From: Hyposmocoma kahamanoa
Taxonomy: Eukaryota > Arthropoda > Insecta > Lepidoptera > Cosmopterigidae
Direction: 5' to 3'
NCBI RefSeq assembly: GCF_003589595.1
Contig: NW_020653200.1
Location: 114,546 to 178,545, forward strand
Length of the DNA: 64,000 nt
Part shown: one piece after another, positions 1 through 10,859 of the stretch
How positions within the stretch are numbered: the first letter of the stretch is position 1
Layout of the letters: each line of letters opens with the position of its first letter
Notes under the pieces: generated by a model
The model's input: the letters and a program-made list of their open reading frames with translations, nothing else
Database searches by the model: none
Told to the model about the DNA's origin: nothing
Position numbers and translations under genes: made by a program

Positions 1-949
1 TAATTACGATTCAGTTTAGGACGTAAAATGAATCGTTGTGAGACAGCACTACGTGAAGTGCATATCACTGTCCCGCTTTTTTGTCGTTTCGAACCTATAC
101 TGAACTGCACCACGATGGCAAGCATGTCCTACCGTAGTAACGCGGTCGACGTCATGTATATGCCATTGATACGATAAAAAAGATCACCCCCTTTAAAGTT
201 TATATTTGTGACGAAATATGTACTATGTCCTTTTCCGCGGTCCCATCGATCTCTATACCAAAATTCATCAAAATTTATTCAGCTGTTTAATTGTAAAAAC
301 GTAACAGATAGATCAGAGTAACACCTCAGATGATACGCATTTAATAGCGGAATTAGACGCTGTTTATTAATATACCGGCTTAATGGTACTAAGCATATTG
401 TGTATTTGTTAACAGCGCTATAAATATTACATTACATTTATATAAGAGTTCATGGTAAGGCCACAGCACAACTTCTACCTCCGGCAAACTCGCGTCAAAG
501 CTCAATGCAAAACAAAGCAGTTTCGAATTGACGATATATTAAGTAAACATTTTTATTTTTATTTTATTAAAACCTTTTAATCAGCTACCTCTTGTAATAC
601 TAGTTATAAATCTCAAAACTTATAGATGTGACTCGCATTTGATTATATTCTTTTTCGATAATGAATTGAGATTGTACCTCACTATTGTAATCTGTCAAAA
701 CGATCATCACAACGTGCCGGTACTGTAGGTACTCGGGTATTGCTCGTGTAGAGAATACGCACGGCGCTGATATTGCATACCTACATAAAGGAACGTAGAC
801 TAGATATATGCACCCTATCATGTGTACAACAGTATAAGAGATCATTAGGTCAGCAATAGCTGGTTTAGATGTGTTATTAAACAACATGGATATGTATCTG
901 CTTCTGCTATTTTTACAACGAATTGTATAAATTGTATAAATATCAACAG
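1..949. other. No gene seen; AT-rich sequence
   Basis: I see no coding exon, tRNA or recognisable repeat here. The longest open frame (600-989, minus) has no family resemblance and low-complexity codon use. If the exon at 950-1096 is real, this is its upstream intron, ending in TATCAACAG. Confidence 0.5.
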
Positions 950-1096
950 GACTGGATCCTAAGGATGACCGGCCGCAGTCACACTCCACGAGTGAAGATA
1001 GACCACGGAGGAGAGCTGCAGATCATGCTGCCACCAGACCGCAACAACTCTGGCGAGGTGTGTCTTTTAGCGGAAAGCCCTTATAGGATACTAAGG
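950..1096 (+). CDS. Candidate internal exon of an unrecognised protein
   Basis: A 147-nt block (49 codons, phase 0 on both sides) is bounded by TATCAACAG on the left and AGG|GTAAGTAA on the right, both good insect splice signals. The frame encodes a balanced, non-repetitive peptide that begins DWILRMTGRSHTPRV and ends AESPYRILR. Its GC content and codon use stand out against the AT-rich flanks, as expected of an exon. I do not recognise the family, and no neighbouring exon could be found, so it may belong to a gene lying mainly to the left of the window. A decayed transposon fragment is the main alternative. Confidence 0.5.
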
Positions 1097-1264
1097 GTAA
1101 GTAATAACACAAATATTTTTTTTATACAACGCAAAATAATGCAAATGTATTTAAATAGATTAATAACAGAAGCAATCGTTAATCGTCTACCTTTACACAC
1201 ACGCGCGATGTTCAGCAGCGATGGAAACGCGCGATTGCATCGCTACACTTGTGATTTATAAGCG

Positions 1265-2275
1265 ATTGAATGAATTAATGAATGAAATATTCTTTATTGC
1301 ACATAAAAATTACAATTAAAATCCAGTACAATAGCATAAGTATAACAGTAGTGGTAATTCAATGTGCAACAGGCGGCCTTATTGCTATGTAGCAATTTCT
1401 TCCAGGCAACCTTAGGATAGACATTTCGGATATGCAAAAGAGGTGCAACCAAAGAATATCATCATAAGTATACTACATAATAAGTAATAATAATAAAAAA
1501 ATATATATATACATATCCATAGATAGATATACATATACATACAAATAACAATAATATTATTAATACGTACATAACAATAAATACATAATAATATTAAATG
1601 CTTATATACTTTTAAAGGAAAAAGAAAAATGAAGTATAAATGCAGGAAATAAATGAAAGGATAGTAGAGTACAGACGAAATTTAGGAGTTGAGGAAGTGA
1701 TCCTTGACACGTAGTTTGAAGGAATCAAGAGAAGTGGATCGTCGAATCGATTCAGGGAGAGAATTCCACAATCTGATCGCAGAAATGGTAAAAGAGTTGG
1801 AATAAAAGTTAGAGGTATGAGAGGGCAAGTTAAGTAAGAGAATATCAGAGGAGCGAAGGGGACGACAGAGTGTAGAAGAGTGGAAAGTAAAGCGATCTTT
1901 AAGATAAGAAGGCGTAAAGGGATATAACAGAATTGAATAGAGAAGTGAAAGGATATGAAGATCTCTACGCCGATGGATGGGCAGCCATTTCATTTGTGCG
2001 CGAAATTGGGAGACATGGTCAAATTTACGTAGTCCGAAGATGAACCTAACACACATATTTTGGAGCCGTTCCAATTTATTGAGCAGAGTTACTGACAAAT
2101 CTGGGTAGCAAACATCTGCATAGTCCAGTATCGGGTGGAGAATGCTCTGGGCCAGAGTAATTTTGGTTTTAGTCGGCAAAAAGTTTTTAAGCCTTCTCAG
2201 AGAGAAATACGCACCAAACACCTTCCTGCTAACGATTGCATCAATGCACATGTGCATCTGCACAACGTTTGCGCA
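1265..2275 (-). mobile_element. LINE 3' fragment (non-LTR retrotransposon), 5'-truncated
   Basis: The frame 2263-1682 on the minus strand encodes the region downstream of a non-LTR reverse transcriptase. It contains the segment ILHPILDYADVCYP followed by a run with LERLQNMCVRFIFG, then WLPIHRRRD, and finally the common C-terminal motif AIRLWNSLPESIRR. The frame ends in a proper stop. Downstream (1681 to about 1265) is an AT-rich 3' UTR with AATAAAGAATATT followed by a TTCATTCATTAATTCATTC tail, typical of CR1/Jockey-group LINEs. The palm domain is missing, so this is a dead 5' truncation. The clade within the CR1/Jockey group is not certain. Confidence 0.75.
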
Positions 2276-2280
2276 ACCAC

Positions 2281-2320
2281 TCTAATCATCATCATCATAT
2301 CAGCCGGAAGATGTCCAGTC
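2281..2320 (-). mobile_element. Terminal scrap of an RTE-clade LINE
   Basis: About 35 bases match, in reverse, the 3' end of the RTE element at 44758-45530: a (TGA)n tail preceded by the CCAGCAGTGGGCGTC-type sequence. Only the extreme 3' terminus is left. Confidence 0.4.
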
Positions 2321-2960
2321 CACCCTTAGAGGTGGAATGTTTTCTTCAAATTTAAATGAGTCCCATAATGAAAGACCCAATTTCGAACAAAAAAGAATCG
2401 GCATAACTTTATTATAAAAAGAAACCGAACTCAAAAGTTCGTATAAATTCATCTACTTGCCAAGTTCCATGAATTCGGTTACCTACCGGAAAGTGCACGA
2501 AGCCGGATTCGTCCCCTAGTTTGCCACCCTTAGAGGTGGAATGTTTTCTTCAAATTTAAATGAGACCCATACTGAAGTATCCTCTTTCGAACAAAAAAGA
2601 ATCATCATAAAAATAGGCGCCTTGACGTCGACTTGCGGACACCAGTCAAGTACCAAGAATCATCATAACTTTTTTATAAAAGGAAACCGAACTCAAAAGT
2701 TCATAGAATTTCATCTAATTGCCAAGTTCCATGAACTCGGTTACCGGAAAGTGCACGAAACCGGATTCATCCCCTAGTTTGCCAACCTTAGAGGTGGAAT
2801 AATTTCTTCAAATTTTAATGAGACCCGTACTGAAGTAGAGGGTACTCATCCAACAAAAAAAAGAATCATTAAAATCAATATAAAAAATACAGTCCAATTA
2901 AGAACTACCTTCTTTTTTGAAATCAGTTAAAAATGACTGTTATCTATAACAATCATTTTT
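2321..2960 (+). repeat. Repeat D, three partial units in a row
   Basis: The phrase CCTTAGAGGTGGAAT recurs at about 2327, 2528 and 2788, each time followed by TTTCTTCAAATTT. Between them lies the shared stretch CCAAGTTCCATGAA..CGGTTACC..CCGGAAAGTGCACGAA. The array ends with a segment containing CTTCTTTTTTGAAATCAGTTAAAAATG. Relatives occur at 7380-7640, 18400-18670, 20310-20438 and, inverted, at 32695-33175 and 46480-46905. No coding capacity is visible and the element class is not assigned. Confidence 0.7.
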
Positions 2961-3013
2961 AAAGAAGAGTATTATATAAAATGTTCTTATAAAAAATGAA
3001 TTAATAATGAATT

Positions 3014-3140
3014 ATCGAGTTCTTAGGTTTTCGCGATTGTTAAACATAGGAAATGAAACTATTTTTCCGGATTTAAATCTCGTATATTTGTTTTTTCAAA
3101 CAAACAAACCGACGTTTCGGGCCCTTTACAGGTCCCATGG
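3014..3140. mobile_element. Repeat C: Penelope-like terminal segment, one arm only
   Basis: It starts ATCGAGTTCTTAGGTTTTCG, continues through CGGATTTAAATC and ends near the inverse of GAAACGTCGG and GGGCCC. It corresponds to the left arm of the elements at 13556-13744 and 20451-20678, including their 34-nt outer tail. Confidence 0.65.
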
Positions 3141-3281
3141 TCAAATGTGATTTATATTGTAGATTTCACACAAATTTCATGCTAAGTGCATTTGTCCCAT
3201 GGGATTTAAGTTTCTTGCTCGTTCTTTACAAGGAAGTCAGCACAGTGATTGAGCAGTAGCTTAAAAAATTACGTTTTCAAG

Positions 3282-3567
3282 CATTGACTTACAAATAAAT
3301 GGACGACGGGTCTGATACAAAAACCACGAAAGAAATGTCCCAAGTCAACCTATTTAAACGTAGTGATATGTAAAGGAATATGAAAAAGCTAAAACGTTGA
3401 ATTTAAATTGTGATGTCATCGCAGTACTGTCTAATTTTGCTTGCTTCGCTGTCAGTCGAACAAACGAAGACTAAAGCGTGAATGACGCTCTGTATACGAT
3501 TTTAACGCCCTATAAATTCGGACACTTTTTAGCGCGGACCCGACGTCCATATAATTGTAAGTCAATG
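3282..3567. mobile_element. MITE B copy 1 with 8-bp target duplication
   Basis: 286 bp, flanked by the 8-bp direct repeat TTTTCAAG (3274-3281 and 3568-3575). The termini are CATTGACTTACAA and its exact inverse; the inverted match continues imperfectly for about 31 bp (..ATGGACG.CGGGTC). There is no coding potential. An 8-bp duplication with ~31-bp termini beginning CAT fits the P superfamily; hAT is the alternative. Confidence 0.85.
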
Positions 3568-4286
3568 TTTTCAAGTGTAAATTTATTTTACTTTTAGACT
3601 ATTTTTTTTAATTCTCGCAAACGAGGTATATTTATAATTGTCAATAATCAATTAACATAAATATGATCCAACTAATTTAAATAATTGAATCACTTTTTTG
3701 AATACCGGCTCTTCTCAAAAACATTCGTCAGGAAAATTGGTTAAAAAAACTGAGGCGTATCTGGGGCGCAAAGTGATGGATCGTATACCGGTCCAATGCT
3801 GCCACGTGATTATTTTAATCAATGGAAAGCTCTGAGTTTTTAATCACGATAAAATTTTCCACATTTTAAGCCGAAGTGTAATAATAACTTAAAAATTCAC
3901 TATTTCGACCGTTAATCTTGAAAAGCAGCGACCTTGCTACATTGTACTCGATAATTATAACTTTTTTATGAAAATACCAACCCCAAAAGTTTCCTCGGTT
4001 TTCCAAGTGTTTCAATTACGTCTGCCATTACCGCATACGAGAGACGGCTGAATAGTAATGTGCTAAGCATGAAATTAAAACGAACAATGACCACGAAGTT
4101 TATATTTCTATATTCTATCTTTGGCGCATGCAATGTGTACAAAAAGGACAGTTAGCTATTTGATTATTTTGTGTGTTTTTGTCATTTATATTTACGATTT
4201 ATTTATATATAAATTAAATATAATAAAACTGTACAAAATAACACTTTTAAATGAAAACTATGTTAACACAATATATTATTATATAA
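3568..4286. other. No gene seen
   Basis: AT-rich spacer between MITE B and the LINE. I recognise nothing in it. Confidence 0.4.
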
Positions 4287-6113
4287 ACTTTATTTGAAAA
4301 AGCTAAAAATAATACCAAACGGACATGGGGCGCAATTCGTACTGTTGCTAAACTAGGTTCAAACAATAGTGATACTAGTGAGCTCCTCCATCTTACAGAC
4401 AACCCTAGTGACTCAGTTAATAAAGCTAATAATTATTTCGCTAAAATAGGAAAAACTCTGGCTGAAAACATTATTCAAGATACTCTCTACTATTCAAATG
4501 AACCCAATGTTACGATTTCTAACTCTTTTGTATTGACTGAGACGGACTGTCATGAGGTTCACAATACCATTATGGAACTCAAAAATAGTCCTGCTACAGG
4601 TATCGATGACATACCTACAAAAGTCCTAAAAATAGCTTCGCATGTCCTTGTACCCCCAATTACTCACATATGCAATAGGAGTTTCATAGAAGGTGTATTT
4701 CCTAATAGTTTCAAAACTGCACTAATCAAACCAATTTTTAAGGCTGGGGACAAAAAAAATATCACCAATTACAGACCTATTTCTATTTTACCTTCACTGT
4801 CAAAGGTCTTAGAGCGACTAATAAATAAAAGGTTAAGGAATTACTTACATAAATATAACATCATTTCGGATAATCAATACGGTTTTACTTACAAAAAGTC
4901 GACCGAACATGCTGTTAATGACCTTATTTCACATATAGTTACACAATTAGAACAAAAAAAGAAGTGCTTGGCAGTATTTTTGGATCTGGCTAAGGCCTTT
5001 GACACTGTTTCTGTACCACTACTGTTAAACAAACTGGAAAAAATAGGCATCAGAGGCACAGCTTTGGATTTGTTTGCAAGCTATCTTAATAATCGAACAC
5101 AACAGGTCTCGGTCAATAATATTGTAAGCGATACACAACCAATTCAATACGGGGTGCCACAGGGCAGCGTTCTTGGTCCTAGTCTATTTTTAATTTATAT
5201 TAATAACCTTTGCAATCTTCAGCTTGATAAGGGTAAAGTATTTGCTTTTGCTGATGACACAACTCTAGTATTTCAGGGCTCATCGTGGGATGAACTAAAT
5301 GGTACAGTTGAGACACAGCTCGGTCAAGTCATGAAGTGGTTACGTCAAAATTTGCTCACCCTCAATTTAAGTAAGACCAAATTCGTTACCTTCACAAAGC
5401 TAGAATGCCTTCAACCTTGTAATTTGCATATAAAGGCTCATACATGTACATCTCGTGTCAATCCTGAGGTTATTTGCTCATGTGATTATATAGAACAAGT
5501 GCCATTTATAAAATATCTCGGCGTATACATTGATTCGACTCTTTCATGGAAGCACCATACTGAAGCACTTACTAAACGGATTCGTAAACTTATTTATATA
5601 TTTAAACGTCTAAGATCCGCTACTGAACTTAAATTACTTAAAATGACATATCTTGCACTATGTCAGTCATTGGTAACGTACTGCATAACAGCATGGGGCG
5701 GTACGTACAAACGTTACATGATGAATATTGAAAGAGCTCAGCGTGCAGTACTGAAAGTTATGATGTGTAAACATTATACATACTCAACTGTCCAAATATA
5801 TGCTGACGTAAAAGTTCTAACAGTCCGCCAACTATTTATCCTCAAGTCTATATTAGATTGCCATTCAAAAACAACTTATAATCCATTAGAAGTAGCAAAA
5901 AAAAGACGCAAAGATATAGTTTTCAAAACCGAATTATGTTCGTCATTCGCAAAACGACATCAAATGTTTTTGGGACCTATGTTATATAATAACGTAAACC
6001 GAGCTATTGAAATTTTCTCTAAAACACGTAAAGAATGTAAATTGGCAGTTACTAAGTACTTACAACTAAAATCCTATGAGGAAACCGAAATAATGCTGCA
6101 AACAATACAATAA
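4287..6113 (+). CDS. Reverse transcriptase of a LINE, N-terminally truncated but uninterrupted
   Basis: The frame is open for 609 codons from the first codon after a TAA at 4284, with no start codon of its own at the left edge. The linker motif KRTWGAIRTVAK is followed by the fingers (SPATGIDDIPTKVL, NYRPISILPSLSKVLE), the palm motif FLDLAKAFDTV, the GVPQGSVLGP motif and the catalytic box FAFADDTTLVF near 5244-5265. Downstream are the thumb and C-terminal region with KYLGVYID and LGPMLYNNV. All catalytic aspartates are present and no frameshift is seen, so this is a young insertion. It would copy LINE RNA at a nicked target site if full length. A homologous C-terminus lies inverted at 38690-39130. 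Confidence 0.88.
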   Translation, partial: TLFEKAKNNTKRTWGAIRTVAKLGSNNSDTSELLHLTDNPSDSVNKANNYFAKIGKTLAENIIQDTLYYSNEPNVTISNSFVLTETDCHEVHNTIMELKNSPATGIDDIPTKVLKIASHVLVPPITHICNRSFIEGVFPNSFKTALIKPIFKAGDKKNITNYRPISILPSLSKVLERLINKRLRNYLHKYNIISDNQYGFTYKKSTEHAVNDLISHIVTQLEQKKKCLAVFLDLAKAFDTVSVPLLLNKLEKIGIRGTALDLFASYLNNRTQQVSVNNIVSDTQPIQYGVPQGSVLGPSLFLIYINNLCNLQLDKGKVFAFADDTTLVFQGSSWDELNGTVETQLGQVMKWLRQNLLTLNLSKTKFVTFTKLECLQPCNLHIKAHTCTSRVNPEVICSCDYIEQVPFIKYLGVYIDSTLSWKHHTEALTKRIRKLIYIFKRLRSATELKLLKMTYLALCQSLVTYCITAWGGTYKRYMMNIERAQRAVLKVMMCKHYTYSTVQIYADVKVLTVRQLFILKSILDCHSKTTYNPLEVAKKRRKDIVFKTELCSSFAKRHQMFLGPMLYNNVNRAIEIFSKTRKECKLAVTKYLQLKSYEETEIMLQTIQ

Positions 6114-6587
6114 ATAAAATAAATTGATACAATGTTAGTAATTTATAATTTATAATAACTAAAATAATCAAATTTATACACATACACACAAGCACACATC
6201 ACTCACGCACGCACACATATACACACCACTCACACAAACACACACACACACACAAGCGCGCGAGCGCACCCACATCCACACAAACATGTCAATCTCCGTT
6301 TGCATGAAGTTTTTTGCGTACTGTTTTATTTGCCACAAATTTGTTATATATATTGCTATCTTATTTTTCTCTTTATTTCCTTATATTTTATATTGTTCTA
6401 CGTAACTTATTCTCCACACAGTGTTCACTTGTAATTTGAGTCTGAGAGTGAGGGATCGGAATACTGTAACACAGGATATCCTAGTACAGGTTCCGCTCAC
6501 TCACAATGGTAATAGACCATTCATTCATGTTCTCATTATGATATTCATTAACTAATCTAAGAATACCATTGTGATTGGAAATAAATG

Positions 6588-6620
<33 letters not shown>

Positions 6621-6622
6621 TG
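4287..6622 (+). mobile_element. 5'-truncated LINE of the CR1/Jockey group (Daphne/Crack-like)
   Basis: The element comprises an open frame (4287-6113), a ~470-nt 3' UTR with a CA-rich tract (6180-6260), and a terminal (ATT)n tail at about 6587-6622. The endonuclease and ORF1 are absent, as expected from incomplete target-primed reverse transcription. The clade is inferred from the FADD box and the KNITNYRPISILP motif; CR1 itself or Jockey are alternatives. Confidence 0.85.
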
Positions 6623-6715
6623 TTTAGTGAAAATATGATACAAAATCCTGTTTTTACACTTTACTGCAGTAATTTTGATAAGTTATTTTTATTGGTATTG
6701 CATGATTGACAACCG

Positions 6716-6836
6716 CGCTGTCAGTTGAACAAACGTAGACTGTTGCGCGATTGACGCTCTGTATGCGATTTTAACGCCCTACAGATGCGGACACTTTTTA
6801 GCGCACACCTGATCTCCATTTATTGGTAGGTCAAAG
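6716..6836. mobile_element. MITE B copy, old and internally deleted
   Basis: It matches the right half of MITE B (CTGTATGCGATTTTAACGCC, GCGGACACTTTTTAGCGC) but with many substitutions; its termini are decayed and no duplication is visible. Confidence 0.6.
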
Positions 6837-7379
6837 CGATCATGGCTCCTTTTTTCAATATGAAATTTAACACAGGAAATCAAATGATCTTATACGTTTC
6901 CTTAAAAAAGGTGTAAATAGGAAATGCGCTTATTAGTCTGTTAAAAAAAAGTTGTTGCTCATTTTTTTGCTTACTTTTTTCGTCCGCCATTTTGTCTACG
7001 CAAAGCGAAACGTACTAAACAAAAAATCACTAATTTTGAAAAGAGAATAAACAACGAATACGTCAGACTCGTGGCCAGTTAGTACTTTTGAATTATAAAT
7101 CGTCAAAAGAGATTACTTTTCTCGTGCATCAAAAAAGCTTAAAGAGAACCGACTCCGATGGGTAGCAGGAGAGTAGAGAGTTGGTCAGCAAATGTAGTAT
7201 TAAACATCTCCACAAAACCCCGCGGAACATGAAGACTCCCGGTTACGTGGTGAAACAATATCGAGAAAGACCTCAACTCATTGAATATCTCACCAACGAC
7301 AATCCAGGATAGAGCGTCCTGGTGTCGAAGTACAAGAAGGCCCCAAATAAAATGGGAATAGTTGTAGAAAAAGAAGAAG
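6837..7379. other. No gene seen
   Basis: AT-rich spacer. A short stretch around 7140-7330 has higher complexity but no open frame that I recognise. Confidence 0.4.
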
Positions 7380-7640
7380 AGGTATTAATTAACATCAACG
7401 TGCCAAGTTTTATTGAAATTGAATGGTTAACGGAAAATGGGTTAAGTTCAATACCGGATTCAACCCTTAATTTGCCATCCTTAGAGATAGAATATTGAAT
7501 TACTCTTACTATTGAAGTACTCTTTTCCAACGAAAAAAGAATTATCGAAATCGGTTCGCAAAAGTCGGAGTAGTCGCGTACACAAAAAATACAGACAACT
7601 TGAATTCTCTTTTTTTGAAGTCGATTAAAAATGTACAAGT
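7380..7640. repeat. Repeat D copy
   Basis: It contains GCCAAGTTTTATTGAAATTG, CCTTAGAGATAGAAT and the closing CTCTTTTTTTGAAGTCG segment, in the same order as at 2321-2960. It is diverged and non-coding. Confidence 0.6.
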
Positions 7641-7793
7641 AATTACAGATTCACCATATTATGGGCAATGTGCTTGACATAACGTTGCCTGTCATAATGA
7701 AGCCTCTTGGGGAACTCTACCCACTTAACAATTTTACCCAAAAAAGCCATTAACCAATTAGCAAAAAACATTGTCTTAATTTTTACCATTTAA

Positions 7794-7960
7794 CTGCCTC
7801 TGTGGCCGAACGGTTACCATACCGGACTGCCACGCAAAGGTCTCGGGTTCGTTTCCTGGGCCGGGAGAAATGTTTGTATGGCCTACATTTATTTATCTCG
7901 TGAGTTTGGGTGTAATTTGTGGCTGCCTATGTGTATGCGCGTTTTGTATAGGATAAAACA
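7794..7960 (+). mobile_element. SINE1 copy (tRNA-derived)
   Basis: The head GTGGCCGAACGGTTACCAT resembles the A box and D arm of a Leu/Ser-type tRNA. The B-box region GGGTTCGTTTCC follows about 45 nt later, then the tRNA-unrelated body with CTCGTGAGTTTGGGTGTAA. The 3' part is truncated. Confidence 0.8.
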
Positions 7961-8084
7961 AAAAAGAATCGGTAATTCTGAAATAAATTCTTTGGGAAAA
8001 GAGTTCGGCGTCACGTTAACGTCCTAACATATCATTCGCACTTTTTTCACATCTTATATGCTATTACACAATTCTTCATCCAGT

Positions 8085-8289
8085 AAGGGCGCATTCTAAT
8101 TAAACGTGTGTAGAAGTGCTGCACTAGGGCGTCTGTGGCACGACTGTCGTGCTGCTTATAATTTTCATACAATAATAGTGTAAGTGGGCTGTAGCTGCGC
8201 TCTAAATACATATTGTATGAAAATTTGTAGTGATCCCATGCACGCGCTATTGCAGCGCTTCTACAAGCGTCTAATTTGCAGACGCCCTT
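8085..8289. mobile_element. Foldback MITE with ~90-bp arms
   Basis: Left terminus AAGGGCGCATTCTAATTAAA and the inverse of the right terminus (AAGGGCGTCTGCAAATTAGA) agree, and the match continues through GTAGAAG.GCTGCA to AATTTTCATACAAT. Nearly the whole 205 bp is therefore two arms. Flanking AGT (8082-8084 and 8290-8292) may be a 3-bp target duplication. No coding content. Confidence 0.7.
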
Positions 8290-8763
8290 AGTGTGTAGCG
8301 ATAGTGATCCAGGTCACTTTGTGATGGTCACTTTATAGCCATTGTGGTGCTTTGGAAACTGTTATTATGTTATGTTAGAAATTGGTGACTGTGGAAACAG
8401 AAAATTCCCGCACCACCTGGTTTCATCATACCTCCAAAGTTACTGCCATTGATATAGGTTACTACCATCAGGATACGATCTCTGGTGGCTCGGGGAATTG
8501 GTGGCCATATAAGGGGCGTCGACTGTCACTCTCTTGTTTAACTAATCCATACGGACGTTTTCGAACATTTTAAAACAGAAAACTTCAGGTCCACAAATTT
8601 CTTTCAAGTCGGTTAAGGAAAGAAAAGGTAACAAAGAAGTAAGGCTGTAACAATTACATTAAAGAGAACAAGTACATTATTATAAAACACTACACTTTCT
8701 AACTTGATGATGATGAATATAAAGATATTAAGTACACTTACCCCAAAAGGGCTGAGATATCAA
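8290..8763. other. No gene seen
   Basis: A 63-codon open frame at 8382-8573 shows no family resemblance and lacks splice or start context. I consider it chance. Confidence 0.4.
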
Positions 8764-8773
8764 TATATCATTT

Positions 8774-8825
8774 ACCTATGAATACGTATCTGTAATTCAA
8801 TAATTACAGGTACGTATTCATAGGT
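8774..8825. repeat. Inverted repeat, 24-bp arms
   Basis: Arms ACCTATGAATACGTATCTG.. (8774-8797) and their inverse (8802-8825) differ at one base and are separated by CAAT. Partial pairing extends several bases further out. Confidence 0.8.
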
Positions 8826-8881
8826 ACATGATAAAGCTGTAGTGGCTATATACTTATTAAAATTGGCAGATGATTTTTTGG

Positions 8882-9110
8882 CAAAGTCAAAGTCAAAACA
8901 TTTATCGCATTCACGTTGTTACATTTATAGGTGTTAAATTATTGGTATAGATCAACATGAACCCTGTAAGGGCGCAGCAATGTCAAATCTAAAATCAGAA
9001 TATAATTTGTGCTACAATTTACTTACAATTTATGAGAATTTAAATGATTTGAAAATATACATTTTTGCAATCGTCAAAAGGTCATATTAAATATGTATTA
9101 AGTATGTCAT
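8882..9110 (-). mobile_element. Possible LINE 3' UTR with (GTCAAA)n tail
   Basis: AAAGTCAAAGTCAAAACATTTAT matches the 3' tail of the LINE at 24318-25016, read on the minus strand. The rest is AT-rich with no preserved coding frame. Confidence 0.35.
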
Positions 9111-9489
9111 GTAATAATAAATTACGACCTAAAAACTAGTTCAGGTCAAAACATTCTAGAATTATATTTAACATTAGTCAACTTAATTTTTTTTTAAATA
9201 ATTAGTTAAGATAAGATGTTTATTGCGAATTTAAATTTTATCCACACCTATTTAGATTACTAGTGATTGTAAAATTAGTAAAGAGATCAAAATTAGACGC
9301 GTTTGAATTTTAAGCAGCTCCGTATGCTGTCGCGATCGAGCAGGGAGCGACGATGGAACGAAAGAAAATCAGAATGCGAGGCAAAAGAACTACGAAAATT
9401 CAAAATTTAAATTTAAAGCCAGGAACCGGAGAAAGGCGATAAAATGGTGGGATGACGATGTAAGGAGGTAACATCTTCACAGTCTAACC

Positions 9490-9670
9490 CAATTTGACTG
9501 CGGTGCCCCAACACAGTCCATGCAGCACTTGCTGTTATGCCTCTTGTACCCAAATACATGTACGAGAGACGAGCTCTTCTTAGCCACGATAACGCAGTCA
9601 AGGTGGCAATACACTATTCAAAGTTATTATGGCCCTCAAATAAAAGAACCGTCGTCACGAGAAGAAGAAT
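9490..9670 (+). mobile_element. Relic of a LINE C-terminus with a Cys-His motif
   Basis: Around 9497-9600 a broken frame reads CGAPTQSMQHLLLC, a C..H....C pattern found at the C-terminus of many non-LTR retrotransposon polyproteins, followed by PNTCTRDELF. A second, independently decayed copy follows at 9880-10000. Frameshifts are present, so it is not functional. Confidence 0.45.
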
Positions 9671-9879
9671 TAGAATTAAAATTATTTCCCGCCACAGAGA
9701 TTTGAATCATTTTTGACCTCTTATTTGAGAAGCAAACATTGTCCCACTATGCTACCATTTTTTTTAACATTTTTTTTCCATTTGTTGTATAAGCCGAGAA
9801 AAAAACCCTGAAGAATTTACCACAAAATTAAATCGAGGGAATGACCCGATGAGAGGAAGCCGTAACAACAACAGACGTG

Positions 9880-10000
9880 TTTGTTGTGCCCCTTGTGCCC
9901 TAATACCTGTACAAGACAAGATCTCTACGCGGCTACGGATAATCCAGTCAAGTTAGCAACATACTATTCAAAGTCAATACAGTCCTAAATTAAAAGAAGA
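9880..10000 (+). mobile_element. Second relic of the same LINE C-terminus
   Basis: The sequence CCCTTGTGCCCTAATACCTG..ACAAGACAAGATCT parallels 9535-9575 and keeps the PNTCTRQDL pattern and the end ACTATTCAAAGT. The two copies lie in the same orientation about 350 bp apart. Confidence 0.45.
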
Positions 10001-10031
10001 ATGCTATATAAAAAATAGTAATAAACTTTAG

Positions 10032-10205
10032 ATTACCATGCTGAATTGCCGCGCAGGCTTCAAATCCCGGACTGGGAGAAATATTTGTACAGCCTACATT
10101 TTTTTTCTCTCGTGAGTTTGGGTGTAACTTGTGGTTGTCTACATTTGTGTCCATGGCACTCGCGATACAGGGTATCCCTAGTGCGGGGCTATGAGTATGT
10201 GCTTT
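10032..10205 (+). mobile_element. SINE1 copy, head eroded
   Basis: The body is well kept (CTCGTGAGTTTGGGTGTAAC, TAGTGCGGGGCTATGAGT). The tRNA-like head has lost most of its A box. Confidence 0.75.
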
Positions 10206-10859
10206 ATTTAAAATTATCTTAAATTAATTTTCTAATACTTGACAAAAACTACGATAACAACTATGTTACTAAAGTAATATTGCGTGATACTTACTTGCTT
10301 AAAATAAATTAAATTCAATCTAAAGCAAAACTATTAAGTCCTACTTCTTTTGTTTAATACGTAGAATAAAAACATTGTCTTTCGGAACAAAATTGTTGGT
10401 AAATTTATAGCGAGAATGTTAATTAATCTTTATTGACTCCATTTCTTTGGATCTTGCGACAGAAACAAATTATTTCTTTTCCGCGAAATTGGAGAACACA
10501 ATGGCGCTTCTTTGGAGTTTGAAAGTTGGCAAGTTCGAATTTCGGTTGAATACCGGCAGTTATATTCATGTATTCATTTGATTTTACTTCTTAAGGAAAT
10601 TCCTTAGTTTACGATATTTTATGTTCAGAATAAAGGACTATCCACACACATCAGGGTCGTGCCCGAGACTTGGGCGGACTGTGCTAGTTTGTTTGCTCTC
10701 CGGGCCTGTCCCAGCGAATTCATACAAAATATATGCAGTGATATTTTTTGATACCCTAAGCGCCCAGTTACACGATGCGAAAGATACCGCCCAGTTACCA
10801 CGCCTTCATATACATTAATGGCGAATTTGAATTTTATTTACCTACTAGGCAACAACGTT
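10206..10859. other. No gene seen
   Basis: Unique-looking AT-rich sequence; I recognise nothing. Confidence 0.4.

Noticed and set aside
600..989. 129-codon open frame on the minus strand
   Set aside because: No motif, atypical composition, and it overlaps the much better exon candidate on the other strand.
7800..7870. tRNA gene suggested by GTGGCCGAACGGTTA and GGTTCG
   Set aside because: It recurs at five sites with a common non-tRNA body and eroded stems, so it is a SINE head.
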